This document shows, one piece after another, positions 25,749 to 36,015 of a stretch of DNA of 49,786 nt. The position numbers and the translations under genes are program-made. Within the stretch, counting starts at the first letter, position 1, and every line of letters begins with the position of its first letter. Source of the DNA: Nonomuraea maritima (GTDB lineage: Bacteria > Actinomycetota > Actinomycetes > Streptosporangiales > Streptosporangiaceae); NCBI RefSeq assembly GCF_900100395.1, contig NZ_FNFB01000034.1, positions 31,360 through 81,145 on the forward strand, written 5' to 3'. The notes under the pieces were generated by a model. It worked only from the letters and a program-made list of their open reading frames with translations, was not told where the DNA came from and did no database searches.

Positions 25749-26596
25749 CCGGTCTGGAGCGCGGCCCTGCCGTGCCGCCCGTCCGGCGGGCCGCGGGCCG
25801 GCCGCGGGTGTGGCGGGCCGTCGTGTTCGTGCTGGCCACGGCGTACTTCCTGGTGCCCCTCGGGGCCTCGTTCTGGTACACCGTCCACACCCCCACCACC
25901 GGGGTGTCGTTCGCACCGTACGGCGAGCTGGTCACGGCCGACGGCTTCGCGCGCTCGCTGGCGCTCTCGCTCGGCCTCGCCGCCGCGACGATCGTGCTGG
26001 TGCTGCTGCTGGCGCTCCCCGCGATGCTGGCCGTACGGCTCTTCGCGCCGCGGCTGCGGCCGGTGATGGAGGTGCTCTGCACGCTGCCGCTGGTGGTGCC
26101 GCCGATCACGTTCGTCGCCGGGCTCGGCACGTCGCTGCGCGTCGGCACCGACGTACTGGCGCCGACGCCGTTCTGGGGCACCCTGGTCGCGATCCAGGAC
26201 CCCGGCTTCCCCGTGGTGCTGGTGCTGGCGTACGTGGTGCTGGTGCTGCCGTTCGTGTACCGCTCGCTCGACGCCGGCCTGCGCACGATGGACGTCAGGA
26301 CGCTGGTGGAGGCCGGCCGCAACCTCGGGGCCTCGTGGCCGTACGTGCTGTTCCGGGTGATCGTGCCCAACCTGCGCTCGGCCCTGGCCAGCGCCTCGTT
26401 CCTGACGCTCGCCCTGGTGCTGGGCGAGTACACCGTGGCGAGCCTGCTCGGTTACGAGCCGTTCGCGGTGTGGATCGTGACCGTCTCCGGCTCCAAGGGC
26501 CAGCTCTCGGTCGCGGTGTCCATCCTCAGCCTCCTGCTGATCTGGATGCTGCTGCTCGCCGTGTCGAGCGTCTTCGGTAGGGAGAAGAAGAAGTGA
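25736..26596 (+). CDS. ABC importer permease 2
   Basis: A 286-residue membrane protein, PotC/PhnV-like, with an N-terminal helix (AVVFVLATAYFLVPLGASFW) and the EAA loop VEAGRNLGASWPYVLFRVIVPNLRSALAS. The ATG at 25736 lies about five bases after GAGGAGGACG and inside the last 13 bases of permease 1, in another frame. The tail is basic (GREKKK). It ends in a GTGA overlap with the ATPase gene. Confidence 0.9.
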   Translation: MAAMTGLERGPAVPPVRRAAGRPRVWRAVVFVLATAYFLVPLGASFWYTVHTPTTGVSFAPYGELVTADGFARSLALSLGLAAATIVLVLLLALPAMLAVRLFAPRLRPVMEVLCTLPLVVPPITFVAGLGTSLRVGTDVLAPTPFWGTLVAIQDPGFPVVLVLAYVVLVLPFVYRSLDAGLRTMDVRTLVEAGRNLGASWPYVLFRVIVPNLRSALASASFLTLALVLGEYTVASLLGYEPFAVWIVTVSGSKGQLSVAVSILSLLLIWMLLLAVSSVFGREKKK

Positions 26597-27663
26597 CCGC
26601 ATCGGTGGAGTTCCGCGGGCTGCGGCGGACGTTCGGCAGGACCGTCGCGCTCGACGGCCTTGACATGGTCATCGAGCCGGGCGAGTTCGTCGCCCTGCTC
26701 GGCCCGTCCGGCTGCGGCAAGACCACGGCCCTGCGCTGCGTGGCCGGGTTCGAGCAGCCCGACTCGGGGGCCGTGCTGGTGGACGGCAAGGACGTCACGA
26801 ACGTCCCGGCGAACAAGCGCGACGCGGGCATGGTCTTCCAGTCCTACTCGCTCTTCCCCAACCTGAACGCCCGCGACAACGTCGCCTTCGGCCTGCGCGT
26901 CCGCAAGGTCGACGCGCCCACCCGGCACAGGAAGGCGAACGAGCTGCTCGAACTCGTCGGCCTGCCGACCCACGGCGACCGCTACCCGCACCAGCTCTCC
27001 GGCGGCCAGCAGCAGCGCGTCGCCCTCGCGCGCGCGCTCGCCCTGGAGCCGCGCGTGCTGCTGCTGGACGAGCCGCTGTCGGCGCTGGACGCCAAGGTGC
27101 GCGTGGCGCTGCGCGAGGAGATCCGCCGCCTGCAGCTCGACCTCGGCATCACCACCATCTTCGTCACCCACGACCAGGAGGAGGCCCTCTCGGTCGCCGA
27201 CCGGGTGGCGGTGCTGCGCGACGGGCGGCTGGAGCAGGTGGGCGCGCCCGCCGAGGTGTACGACCGGCCGGCGACGCCGTTCGTGGCCGAGTTCGTCGGC
27301 ACCATGAACCACGTGGCCGGGAACGTCTCCGGCGACCGGGTCACGGTGCTCGGGCAGGTCCTGCCGGTGGACGGCCCCGTGCCTGCCGAACCCTCGGTGG
27401 ACGTGCTGATCCGTCCCGAGGCCGTCCAGGTCTCGCCCGACCCTGACGGCACCGCCGAGGTGGTGGCCGCGTCGTTCCGTGGCGCGTCCGTACGGCTGCG
27501 GGTCGCCGTGGACGGCGGCGAGGTGCTCGCCGACGTGCCGGGTCACGAGGCGATCCGGCTCGGCGCGGGGACGCGTGTCGCGGTGCGGCTGGTGGAGCGT
27601 CCCGTCCTGGTGGCGCCCCGCACGGTGGCGGCGCCGGCGCCGGTCGCGGCCGACGCCGTCTGA
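26593..27663 (+). CDS. ABC importer ATPase (PotA/FbpC-like)
   Basis: A 356-residue ATPase of the CUT1/PotA-like type. Walker A LLGPSGCGKTT, Q-loop VFQSYSLFPNLNARDNV, signature LSGGQQQRVALARAL, Walker B VLLLDEPLSALDAK and H-loop FVTHDQEEAL are all present. After about residue 235 a TOBE-type regulatory domain follows (LIRPEAVQVSPDPDGTAEV). The GTG start overlaps permease 2 by four bases. It powers uptake of the unknown substrate. Confidence 0.93.
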   Translation: MTASVEFRGLRRTFGRTVALDGLDMVIEPGEFVALLGPSGCGKTTALRCVAGFEQPDSGAVLVDGKDVTNVPANKRDAGMVFQSYSLFPNLNARDNVAFGLRVRKVDAPTRHRKANELLELVGLPTHGDRYPHQLSGGQQQRVALARALALEPRVLLLDEPLSALDAKVRVALREEIRRLQLDLGITTIFVTHDQEEALSVADRVAVLRDGRLEQVGAPAEVYDRPATPFVAEFVGTMNHVAGNVSGDRVTVLGQVLPVDGPVPAEPSVDVLIRPEAVQVSPDPDGTAEVVAASFRGASVRLRVAVDGGEVLADVPGHEAIRLGAGTRVAVRLVERPVLVAPRTVAAPAPVAADAV

Positions 27664-27664
27664 C

Positions 27665-28276
27665 GTGCCCGCCCCCGACGCCGTCCTGCTCGACATGGAC
27701 GGCACGCTCGTGGACACCGAGGGCCTGTGGTGGGAGGCGGTCGCCTCCGTCGCGGAGTCCCTCGGCCGTCCCCTCTCCGCGGCCGACACGCCGCACGTGC
27801 ACGGCCGCACGATCGAGGACGTGGCCGCCTACCTGCTGCCGGACGGCCGCGACGCGGCGGCCATGACCGAGCGGCTCACGGACGCCTTCGCCGAGCGCCT
27901 TGCCGGGGAACTGCCGGTGGTGCCCGGCGCTCCTGAGCTGCTCGCCGGGCTCGCCGCCGCGGAGATCCCGACGGCCCTGGTCAGCGCCTCGCCCCGGAGC
28001 ATCGTGGAGCTGGTGCTGCCGCGGCTGGGGCACGCGTTCGACCTGGTCATCGCGAACGAGGACACCCCGCGCGGCAAGCCGCACCCCGACCCGTACCTGG
28101 AGGCCGCCCGGCGGCTCGGGGCGGCGCCGGGTCGGTGCGTGGTGCTGGAGGACAGCCCGGCCGGGGTCGCGGCGGCCACGGCCGCCGGGTGCCGCGTGCT
28201 GGTCGTCTCGCCGCACGACGGCCTGCCCCCGGCGGAACACGTCTACGGGGAGCGGCGCGCCGACGAACGTACATAG
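27665..28276 (+). CDS. HAD-superfamily phosphatase
   Basis: A 203-residue subclass IA HAD hydrolase. Motif I is LLDMDGTLVDTEG (nucleophile Asp), motif II LVSASPRS, motif III Lys in RGKPHPDPY and motif IV VVLEDSPAG. Relatives dephosphorylate sugar phosphates, beta-phosphoglucomutase substrates or phosphoglycolate. It starts with GTG one base after the ATPase stop, so it belongs to the importer operon and probably acts on the imported compound or a product of it. Confidence 0.9.
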   Translation: MPAPDAVLLDMDGTLVDTEGLWWEAVASVAESLGRPLSAADTPHVHGRTIEDVAAYLLPDGRDAAAMTERLTDAFAERLAGELPVVPGAPELLAGLAAAEIPTALVSASPRSIVELVLPRLGHAFDLVIANEDTPRGKPHPDPYLEAARRLGAAPGRCVVLEDSPAGVAAATAAGCRVLVVSPHDGLPPAEHVYGERRADERT

Positions 28277-28323
28277 TGCGCATTTCCGTGAGGATGCTCT
28301 CCGTGTGGGTAAGCTAACGCGCC

Positions 28324-29937
28324 GTGAGCGGAGAAACCTCCCACCTCGGGCCCTACAAGCTGCTCAGCGTGCTGGGACGCGGCGGGATGGGCACGGTCCA
28401 CCTCGCCGAGGACCCCTCCGGGCAACGCGTCGCCATCAAGGTGATCAACCCGGAGCTCAGCCAGCACGAGCAGTTCCGCATGCGGTTCCGCAGGGAGGCG
28501 GAGGCGGCGCAGCGCGTGCGCCGGTTCTGCACGGCCGCCGTGATCGAGGCCGCGCTCGACGGCGACCAGCTCTACGTCGTGACCGAGTACGTGCCCGGCC
28601 CCAACCTGGAGGCCGCCGTCCAGCAGTCGGGGCCGCTGCGCGGCTCCAGCCTCGACGCGCTGGCCGTCAGCGTGGCCACCGCGCTCACCGCCATCCACTC
28701 GGCCGGGGTCGTGCACCGCGACCTGAAGCCGTCCAACGTGCTGCTGTCGCCGGTCGGGCCGCGCGTGATCGACTTCGGCATCGCGCGGGCGCTCGACACG
28801 CTCGGCGGGGTCACGACCACCGGCGAGCTGGTCGGCACGCCCCGCTACATGGCCCCCGAGGTGCTGCAGGGCGAGCCCGTCTCGCCCGCCTGTGACGTGT
28901 TCTCGTGGGGCTGCCTGATCGCGTTCGCGGCGACCGGGCGCTCGCCGTTCGGCGGCGAGACGCTGGCCGCCATCGTCTACCAGGTGCTCAACAACGAGCC
29001 CGACCTCGATGCCGTCGAGCCGGGGCTGCGCGAGCTGGTGAAGGCGGCGCTGCAGAAGAGCTCCGGCCCGCGGCCCACCGCGCAGCAGCTGCTCGACCAC
29101 CTCGTCGGGCGGTCGGCCGCGCCGGAGCTCGCCGCACGGACCGTGCAGGTGAGCTGGCAGGAGCGCGGCACCGTGCCGTACACCGGCGCCCCCGCTCCGC
29201 CGAAGCGACGCCGGCGGCTCTACATGGGGCTCGCGGCGGCCGCGGTCCTCGCGCTCGGCGCGGGCGCCGGCGCGTGGCTGCTGCTCGCCCACGACGGGCC
29301 GCCCGAGCTGGAGGTCCTCTACACCGAGGACTTCTCGCGACCGTCCGGCTGGGCCGGCGTGTACGACGCAGAGGAGCCCGCCGCCCACGGCTACCGCGCC
29401 GACGGCACGTACGGACTCGACGTGCAGCCCGGACGCGTGGAGCGCTGGGCCCAGGCGCCCGCCCCGTACGTCGTCAGGCCGCCGCGCAACTCTCACGAGG
29501 CGGCCACGTCGCCGCCGATGCTGCCCGAGACCGTGGTCATCAGCGTCACCACCGACATCAGACAGGTCAGCGGCATCGGCGAGTACGGCCTGTACTGCCA
29601 CAGCACGGAGGACGGGTCGTACTACGAGTTCGGCCTCGACACCCGGGGGACCGCGCGGATCCGTCGGGTCTTCAACGGGCTTGGCTCGACCTTGTCGGGC
29701 CCCGTCCGGGTGGACGGGCTGCCCGCTCGGGCGCGGCTGACGGTGGCCTGCGAGCAGGTGGGCACGTCCGTGCGGCTGACGATGTGGGTGAACGGCACGC
29801 GGGTGCAGCAGGTGGAGGACCCGAGCGGGATCGGGAACGGGTATCTCGGGGTGTTCGCGCGTACGACCAAGGACGGCTCGTCGCTGCTCAAGACCACCTT
29901 CGACGACTTCGAACTCCGCGGCAACCTCCGGCCCTGA
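28324..29937 (+). CDS. Membrane Ser/Thr protein kinase with extracellular beta-sandwich domain
   Basis: A 537-residue receptor-like kinase. Kinase domain 8-262: glycine loop LGRGGMGTV, Lys39 in VAIKV, catalytic loop HRDLKPSN (131-138), DFG at 150, activation segment TTTGELVGTPRYMAPE. A basic stop (KRRRR) precedes one membrane helix at about 300-322. The outer part (about 328-537) begins LEVLYTEDFSRPSGW and ends DFELRGNLRP, a concanavalin/LamG-like sandwich pattern that may bind sugar or cell wall. It starts with GTG, 47 bases after the HAD gene; no kinase substrate is evident nearby. Confidence 0.9.
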   Translation: MSGETSHLGPYKLLSVLGRGGMGTVHLAEDPSGQRVAIKVINPELSQHEQFRMRFRREAEAAQRVRRFCTAAVIEAALDGDQLYVVTEYVPGPNLEAAVQQSGPLRGSSLDALAVSVATALTAIHSAGVVHRDLKPSNVLLSPVGPRVIDFGIARALDTLGGVTTTGELVGTPRYMAPEVLQGEPVSPACDVFSWGCLIAFAATGRSPFGGETLAAIVYQVLNNEPDLDAVEPGLRELVKAALQKSSGPRPTAQQLLDHLVGRSAAPELAARTVQVSWQERGTVPYTGAPAPPKRRRRLYMGLAAAAVLALGAGAGAWLLLAHDGPPELEVLYTEDFSRPSGWAGVYDAEEPAAHGYRADGTYGLDVQPGRVERWAQAPAPYVVRPPRNSHEAATSPPMLPETVVISVTTDIRQVSGIGEYGLYCHSTEDGSYYEFGLDTRGTARIRRVFNGLGSTLSGPVRVDGLPARARLTVACEQVGTSVRLTMWVNGTRVQQVEDPSGIGNGYLGVFARTTKDGSSLLKTTFDDFELRGNLRP

Positions 29938-30040
29938 CCCCACCGGCACCATGAGAGAACCCCGGCACTGAGCGGCAGCGACAGCCGGACGCCATCTACT
30001 CCGGCACTGGTCTGCGGCGAGAAGCGGACGCCGCGTGCAT

Positions 30041-30287
30041 CGGCACGGACGGCGTTTGCTCCGGCACGAGCCCGCGCGCCTTGGCACGAGCGCCGCGTGC
30101 TTCGGCACGGGCGGGCGTGTGCTTCGGCACGAGCGCGTGTGCCTTGGCACGAGCGCCGCGTGCATCGGCACGGGCGGGCGTGTGCTTCGGCACGAGCGCG
30201 TGTGCTTCGGCACGAGCGCGTGTGCTTCGGCACGAGCGCGTGTGCTTCGGCACGAGCGCGTGTGCTTCGGCACGAGCGCGTGTGCTT
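30041..30287. repeat. Intergenic tandem-repeat array (20-bp unit; 63-bp higher order)
   Basis: Between the kinase gene and the convergent TetR gene (383 bases without a gene), five perfect copies of CGGCACGAGCGCGTGTGCTT run from 30188 to 30287. Upstream, 30062-30124 and 30125-30187 are two near-identical 63-bp blocks, each of three diverged 20-22-bp units, and a further diverged unit lies at 30041-30061. Several frames stay open through it, but only because of GC content: the 20-bp unit shifts the frame every copy. There are no spacers, so it is not a CRISPR. The flanks (29938-30040 and 30288-30320) show nothing else. Confidence 0.92.
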
Positions 30288-30320
30288 CGGCGCGGGGCGG
30301 CCGCGAGGGCCGGGCGCTGT

Positions 30321-30908
30321 TCAGAGGACCCCGGCGCGGGCGGCGGCGAGGGCCGCGTCGGCGGCTCGGTCGGCGTCGTGCTCGCTCACCGGCTCGTGGG
30401 CGACGAACAGCCGGTAGTAGACGGGCGCCACCGCCACCCTGATCACCTCGCTGGGGTCGACGACGTCGGGCAACTCGCCGCGCTCGATCGCCCGCCGCAC
30501 CACCTGGGCCGACTGCTCGTGCCTGGCCGCGAAGAAGTCGTGCAGCGCCTTGGCCGCGGCCGGGTCCTGCACTGCCGCGGCCACGAACGCCGACGACACC
30601 GGCCCCAGCTCGGGATCGGCGAACCCGCTCCGTACGAGCTGGACGACGCCCCGCAGGTCGCCCGCGATCGAGCCGGTGTCGGGGATCGGCCACGGCTCCT
30701 CCCCCGCGAGCTCGAGGGCGTCGGAGATCAGCCCTTCGATGCCGCCCCACCGCCGGTAGACGGTCGTCTTGTGCACTCCTGACCGTTCGGCGACGTTCTC
30801 GACGGTCAGGCCCGCGTACCCGTGCTCGGCCAGCTCGGCGAGCGTGGCCTGCCGTACGGCTTCGCGGACGCGCGCGCTGCGCCCGCCGGGGCGCTTCTGA
30901 GGCTCCAA
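30321..30908 (-). CDS. TetR-family regulator of the ABC-F/vgb operon
   Basis: A 195-residue TetR repressor. The DNA-binding domain is clear: RQATLAELAEHGYAGLTVENVAERSGVHKTTVYRRWGG in outline, with TVYRRW the recognition-helix end. The C-terminal part (VVQLVRSGFADPELGPV, FFAARHEQSAQVVRRAIERGEL) is the usual helical ligand domain. A TTG start at 30908 has GGAG six bases upstream. Divergent by 73-91 bases from the ABC-F gene, it probably represses that operon and responds to an antibiotic. Confidence 0.9.
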   Translation of the reverse strand: MEPQKRPGGRSARVREAVRQATLAELAEHGYAGLTVENVAERSGVHKTTVYRRWGGIEGLISDALELAGEEPWPIPDTGSIAGDLRGVVQLVRSGFADPELGPVSSAFVAAAVQDPAAAKALHDFFAARHEQSAQVVRRAIERGELPDVVDPSEVIRVAVAPVYYRLFVAHEPVSEHDADRAADAALAAARAGVL

Positions 30909-30918
30909 AGACTACTCC

Positions 30919-30970
30919 AGTTGCGTTTACCTCTTCGATGTGACAAACTAAAGCTACAAGAGTTGCGATT
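30919..30970. promoter_or_regulatory. Direct repeats in the TetR/ABC-F divergent promoter region
   Basis: AGTTGCGTTT (30919-30928) and AGTTGCGATT (30961-30970) are 10-bp direct repeats 42 bp apart, four helical turns, flanking the only AT-richer stretch here. They are a candidate operator for the TetR protein; the expected palindrome is not evident. Confidence 0.35.
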
Positions 30971-30999
30971 GGAGTTCCACCCTGACCATTCTCAGAAGA

Positions 31000-32912
<1,913 letters not shown>

Positions 32913-32916
<4 letters not shown>

Positions 32917-33791
32917 CCGAACTGACCATGATCGAGGCGGGCGCCCCGTACGGCATCGCCACCGGGCCCGACGGGGCGCTGTGGTTCACGCTCGTCCACG
33001 AGGGACGCATCGGCAGGCTGCGGCCCGGCAGCGACCCCGTGATCCACCAGCTCGACCCCGACGGTCAGCCCATGGTCATCACGCCCGGCCCCGACGGCGC
33101 GATGTGGTTCACGGAGGGCAGGGGCGGCCGGGTCGGCCGCATCACCCCCGACGGACACGTGACGACATACCCGGCCGACTCCCCCTACGGCATCACGGCG
33201 GGCCCCGACGGCGCCATGTGGTTCACCCAGATGCAGCCAGGCAAGATCGGCCGCATCGACGCAGACGGCGCGTTGACCGAGTTCGCGATCCCGCTGGAGG
33301 GCGGCATGCCCGCCTTCATCACGGCAGGCCCCGACGACGCCTGCTGGTTCACCCTCAACCAGGCCAACGCCATCGGCCGCGTGTCACCAAGAGGCGAGAT
33401 CACCATCCATCCGCTCCCCACGGAGGCCGCCGCACCGGTAGGCATCACCCTGGGCCCGGACGAGGCCCTGTGGTTCGTGGAAATCGCCGCAGGCCAGATC
33501 GGCCGAATCGACACATCCGGCAACTTCACCGAATACCCCCTACCCGACCGCGCCTCCCGCCCCCACGCCATCGTCACCGGCCCCGACGACGCACTCTGGT
33601 TCACCGAATGGTCCACCGGCCACCTGGGCCGCATCACCCCAGACGGCTCCATCACCGAACGCCCCCTCCCCACCCCACCGCACCCCCACGACAAGCCCGC
33701 CCCCACCCCCGAACCCCACGGCCTGACAGTCGGCCCCGACAAGTCCATCTGGGTAGCCCTGGAATTTGGCGCTCTGGCCCGCATCCCCTGA
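32913..33791 (+). CDS. vgb: Virginiamycin B lyase (streptogramin B lyase) homologue
   Basis: A 292-residue seven-bladed beta-propeller. Seven repeats of the form GITxGPDGxLWFT...GxIGRI start near residues 12, 53, 91, 133, 175, 217 and 268. Vgb linearises type B streptogramins by breaking the lactone ester without water, needing metal. The C-terminal His in EPHGL (269) and Glu in VALEFGALARI (284) nearly coincide with the His270/Glu284 pair I recall for staphylococcal Vgb, and RPHAI supplies another His (218). The ATG lies in an ATGA overlap with the ABC-F gene. Related propellers without known lyase activity exist, so activity is probable, not proven. Confidence 0.85.
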
Positions 33792-33941
33792 CCCACCAGA
33801 AGGCACCCCAAGCACCGCCTCGCCCAACGTCCCGACCATCGGCACGTCACCACCGCGGGCAGGTCACCACCGCAGGCGCGTCAGACGACCAGCCCGATCC
33901 TCGACACGGCGACCGGGTCGGCCAGGGCGGCGGTGAGGTTG

Positions 33942-34005
33942 CCGGCGACCGGCGACGGTGCCGCCGGTCGCCGGGAACCTGCCCACAGCTTGTGCTGTGG
34001 GCAGG
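33942..34005. terminator. Two consecutive GC-rich hairpins between convergent vgb and NmrA genes
   Basis: CCGGCGACCGGC (33942-33953) pairs with GCCGGTCGCCGG (33963-33974), and CCTGCCCACAGC (33978-33989) pairs with GCTGTGGGCAGG (33994-34005) around a TTGT loop. Both stems are perfect 12-mers. No T tract follows, as usual in actinomycetes. They lie in a 323-base gap (33792-34114) between convergent genes; the rest of the gap shows only short G-rich direct repeats near 34044-34110. Confidence 0.7.
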
Positions 34006-34114
34006 GCTGCTGCCGGTGTCGTAACACGGCTTCACGACATCACCGGGGGGAGACCGCGCGTGGGGAGGGGACGGCTCACCGGGGGGACCACGCGCGGGGA
34101 GGGACGGGCGCCGG

Positions 34115-35083
34115 TCAGTGCGGGATGGCGTCGCGGTGGGCGGCCAGCCACGTGTCGAACGACTGCAGCCTCGGGTTCAGCTCGCGCAGCAGCTCGGGGT
34201 CGATGAGCTCCACGATGTCCGGGGCGGCCGTGATCAGGTACTGGAGCATGTTGCCGACCTCGCCGGCGCCCGGGAACCCCGCGGCCCGGATCATGTCGGG
34301 GCTGACCGCCTGGTAGGTGACGGGCTCGCCGAGCGCCAGGCTCAGTGCGGCGGCGTACTGCGCGCCGGTGAGTACGGACCCGGCGACGCTCACCCGCCTG
34401 CCGGCCATCCCGATCCCGTGGCGAAAGATTCCCAGCACGGTCCTGCCGACGTCCTGCGCGGCCTGGGCGGCCACCCGCGCCTCGCCGAACCCGAGCGGCA
34501 GCACCAGCGCCCCCGTCTCGTCACGCCGGGGCGCGAACATGTCCAGGAACGCCTCGTAGTAGACGTTCGCCTGCACGAAGGTGGTGGGCACGCCCGACTC
34601 GAGGAAGAACCGGTCGGCCTCGGCCTTGCCGTCGGCGTGCGGCACCTTGTACGTGCCCTCGAAGCTCGGCGTCCCGTCGCCCGGCCGGAAGTAGCCGCGG
34701 GTGTCGGACAGCGTGGACCAGACGAAATGCCGTACACCGGCCTCCGGCCCAGCCCGCGCCGCGTTGCCGGCCTGCTCCCGCTCCTTGGTGGTCGCGGGCC
34801 GCGCCTGCTCCTCCTCGGGCGTGCGAGGCTCCCAGAAGTTGGTCACCACGAAGGCGCCGTGGGCGCCGTCGAACGCCTTGCGCAGGCTGCCCGCGTCGTC
34901 GAGATCGGCCTCGACGACCTCGGCCCCGAGCTCGGCCAGTTCTCTGGCCCGCGCCGAACCTGGGTCCCGGGTCAGGGCTCGCGCGGCGAACCGCCCACTG
35001 CGGTCGTCGAGGATCGCGCGGACCAGCCCGCCCCCTTGCGCTCCGGTCGCGCCTACCACGGCGATGATCTGCTGCTCGCTCAC
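34115..35083 (-). CDS. NmrA/HSCARG-like NAD(P)-binding protein
   Basis: A 322-residue atypical short-chain dehydrogenase. The N-terminal Rossmann motif is IIAVVGATGAQGGGLVRAIL, followed by ARALTRDPGSARARELAELGAEVVEADLDD and GAFVVTNFWE, the NmrA pattern. Such proteins bind NAD(P) and often act as redox sensors rather than enzymes. It is divergent from a marR gene across two strong palindromes and is probably repressed by that MarR protein. Confidence 0.87.
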   Translation of the reverse strand: MSEQQIIAVVGATGAQGGGLVRAILDDRSGRFAARALTRDPGSARARELAELGAEVVEADLDDAGSLRKAFDGAHGAFVVTNFWEPRTPEEEQARPATTKEREQAGNAARAGPEAGVRHFVWSTLSDTRGYFRPGDGTPSFEGTYKVPHADGKAEADRFFLESGVPTTFVQANVYYEAFLDMFAPRRDETGALVLPLGFGEARVAAQAAQDVGRTVLGIFRHGIGMAGRRVSVAGSVLTGAQYAAALSLALGEPVTYQAVSPDMIRAAGFPGAGEVGNMLQYLITAAPDIVELIDPELLRELNPRLQSFDTWLAAHRDAIPH

Positions 35084-35106
35084 AGAGACAAAACCTCACA
35101 TGTTCA

Positions 35107-35157
35107 GGTTGATGTATCAACCAGGCCACCATACAGCGCCAGGTTGATACATCAACC
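35107..35157. promoter_or_regulatory. Pair of 16-bp palindromic operators between NmrA and MarR genes
   Basis: GGTTGATGTATCAACC (35107-35122) and GGTTGATACATCAACC (35142-35157) have identical 7-bp arms and centres 35 bp apart. They fill most of the divergent region and are in the right place to control both genes, as for many MarR repressors. Confidence 0.85.
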
Positions 35158-35176
35158 AACAGGTAGGATGGTCGTC

Positions 35177-35650
35177 ATGGGATGGGAGCAGGACCTCGGC
35201 GAGGCCGACCGGATGTGGCGCACGTACATCGAAATGGCCAAGCACCTCAACTCGCACCTGCAGCAGCACCTGCAGCGCGAGTACGACCTGTCCGCGGCCG
35301 ACTTCGAGGTCCTGGTCCGGCTCACGGAGTCGAAGCGGCGGGAGATGCCCGTCGCCGAGCTGGCTGCCGCGACCCAGTGGGAGAAGAGCCGCCTGTCCCA
35401 CCAGCTCACCCGGATGGTGCAACGCGGGCTGGTCGAGCGAGTGGACACCGACGACCGCCGCTACCCCGACGTGCGGCTCACCGACAAGGGCTACGCGGCG
35501 ATCAACCAGGCCGTCCCCGAGCACACGAAGATGGTTCACGCCCTGTTCATCGACGTGCTGGGGCACGAGCGGCTGGCCGGCTTCGCGGAGGCCTGCGCGG
35601 ACGTGCTCCGCACGCTCGACGAGCACCGGGAGCACGACTGCCCGTTGTGA
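35177..35650 (+). CDS. MarR-family transcriptional regulator
   Basis: A 157-residue MarR protein: helices YIEMAKHLNSHLQQHLQREYDLSAADFEVLVRL in outline, a winged helix AELAAATQWEKSRLSHQLTRMVQRGLVERV, then DTDDRRYPDVRLTDKGYAAI, the hallmark wing. The ATG at 35177 lies nine bases after AGGTAGG; an in-frame ATG at 35168 is too close to it. The two palindromes just upstream are its likely autoregulatory sites and would control the divergent NmrA gene as well. The inducing ligand is unknown. Confidence 0.92.
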   Translation: MGWEQDLGEADRMWRTYIEMAKHLNSHLQQHLQREYDLSAADFEVLVRLTESKRREMPVAELAAATQWEKSRLSHQLTRMVQRGLVERVDTDDRRYPDVRLTDKGYAAINQAVPEHTKMVHALFIDVLGHERLAGFAEACADVLRTLDEHREHDCPL

Positions 35651-36015
35651 CCCCGCTCCCGCACCACGTGAGTGGGCAGCCCGGGCTCGCGTCCGGAGGC
35701 GAGCAGCCGGTCCGGGGCGGCTGACCAAAGCGAGCACGCGCGTGCCGTGTTCCGGAATCGCGTTCACAGGTCCGGACGGACGCACAGCCGCCCACCCGAC
35801 CCGTCACCGGCACAGCCGTTCCCGGCCTGGCGCGGGCCTACGAGTGTGCTTCCTGTGGTTCGTGGCCGTGCCGGTGTCACGACCCGGGGACGCACAGCGG
35901 CGGAAACGGACCCACGGCGGTGGCCGGGCTGCTGGGGCGTATGTCGTTTCCTGAGGTCGCGTTCAGCCGTGGGCGAGCAGGGCGCGGCCGCGGGGTTGCT
36001 TTCCTGTCTTCCGTT
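35651..36015. other. Intergenic region between convergent marR and tetR genes; no gene seen
   Basis: These 365 bases hold only short open frames without recognisable protein features or good ribosome-binding sites. A weak hairpin, GCTCGC-GTCCGGAG-GCGAGC, at about 35687-35706 may terminate marR. I see no RNA gene. Confidence 0.5.

Noticed and set aside
30188..30287. CRISPR array or repeat protein
   Set aside because: The 20-bp units are directly adjacent with no spacers, and a 20-bp period shifts the reading frame each copy, so neither a CRISPR nor a repeat-coding gene fits.
30911..30977. ACTCCA / TGGAGT inverted repeat as a TetR operator
   Set aside because: Both arms coincide with the GGAG ribosome-binding sites of the divergent TetR and ABC-F genes, which explains the symmetry.
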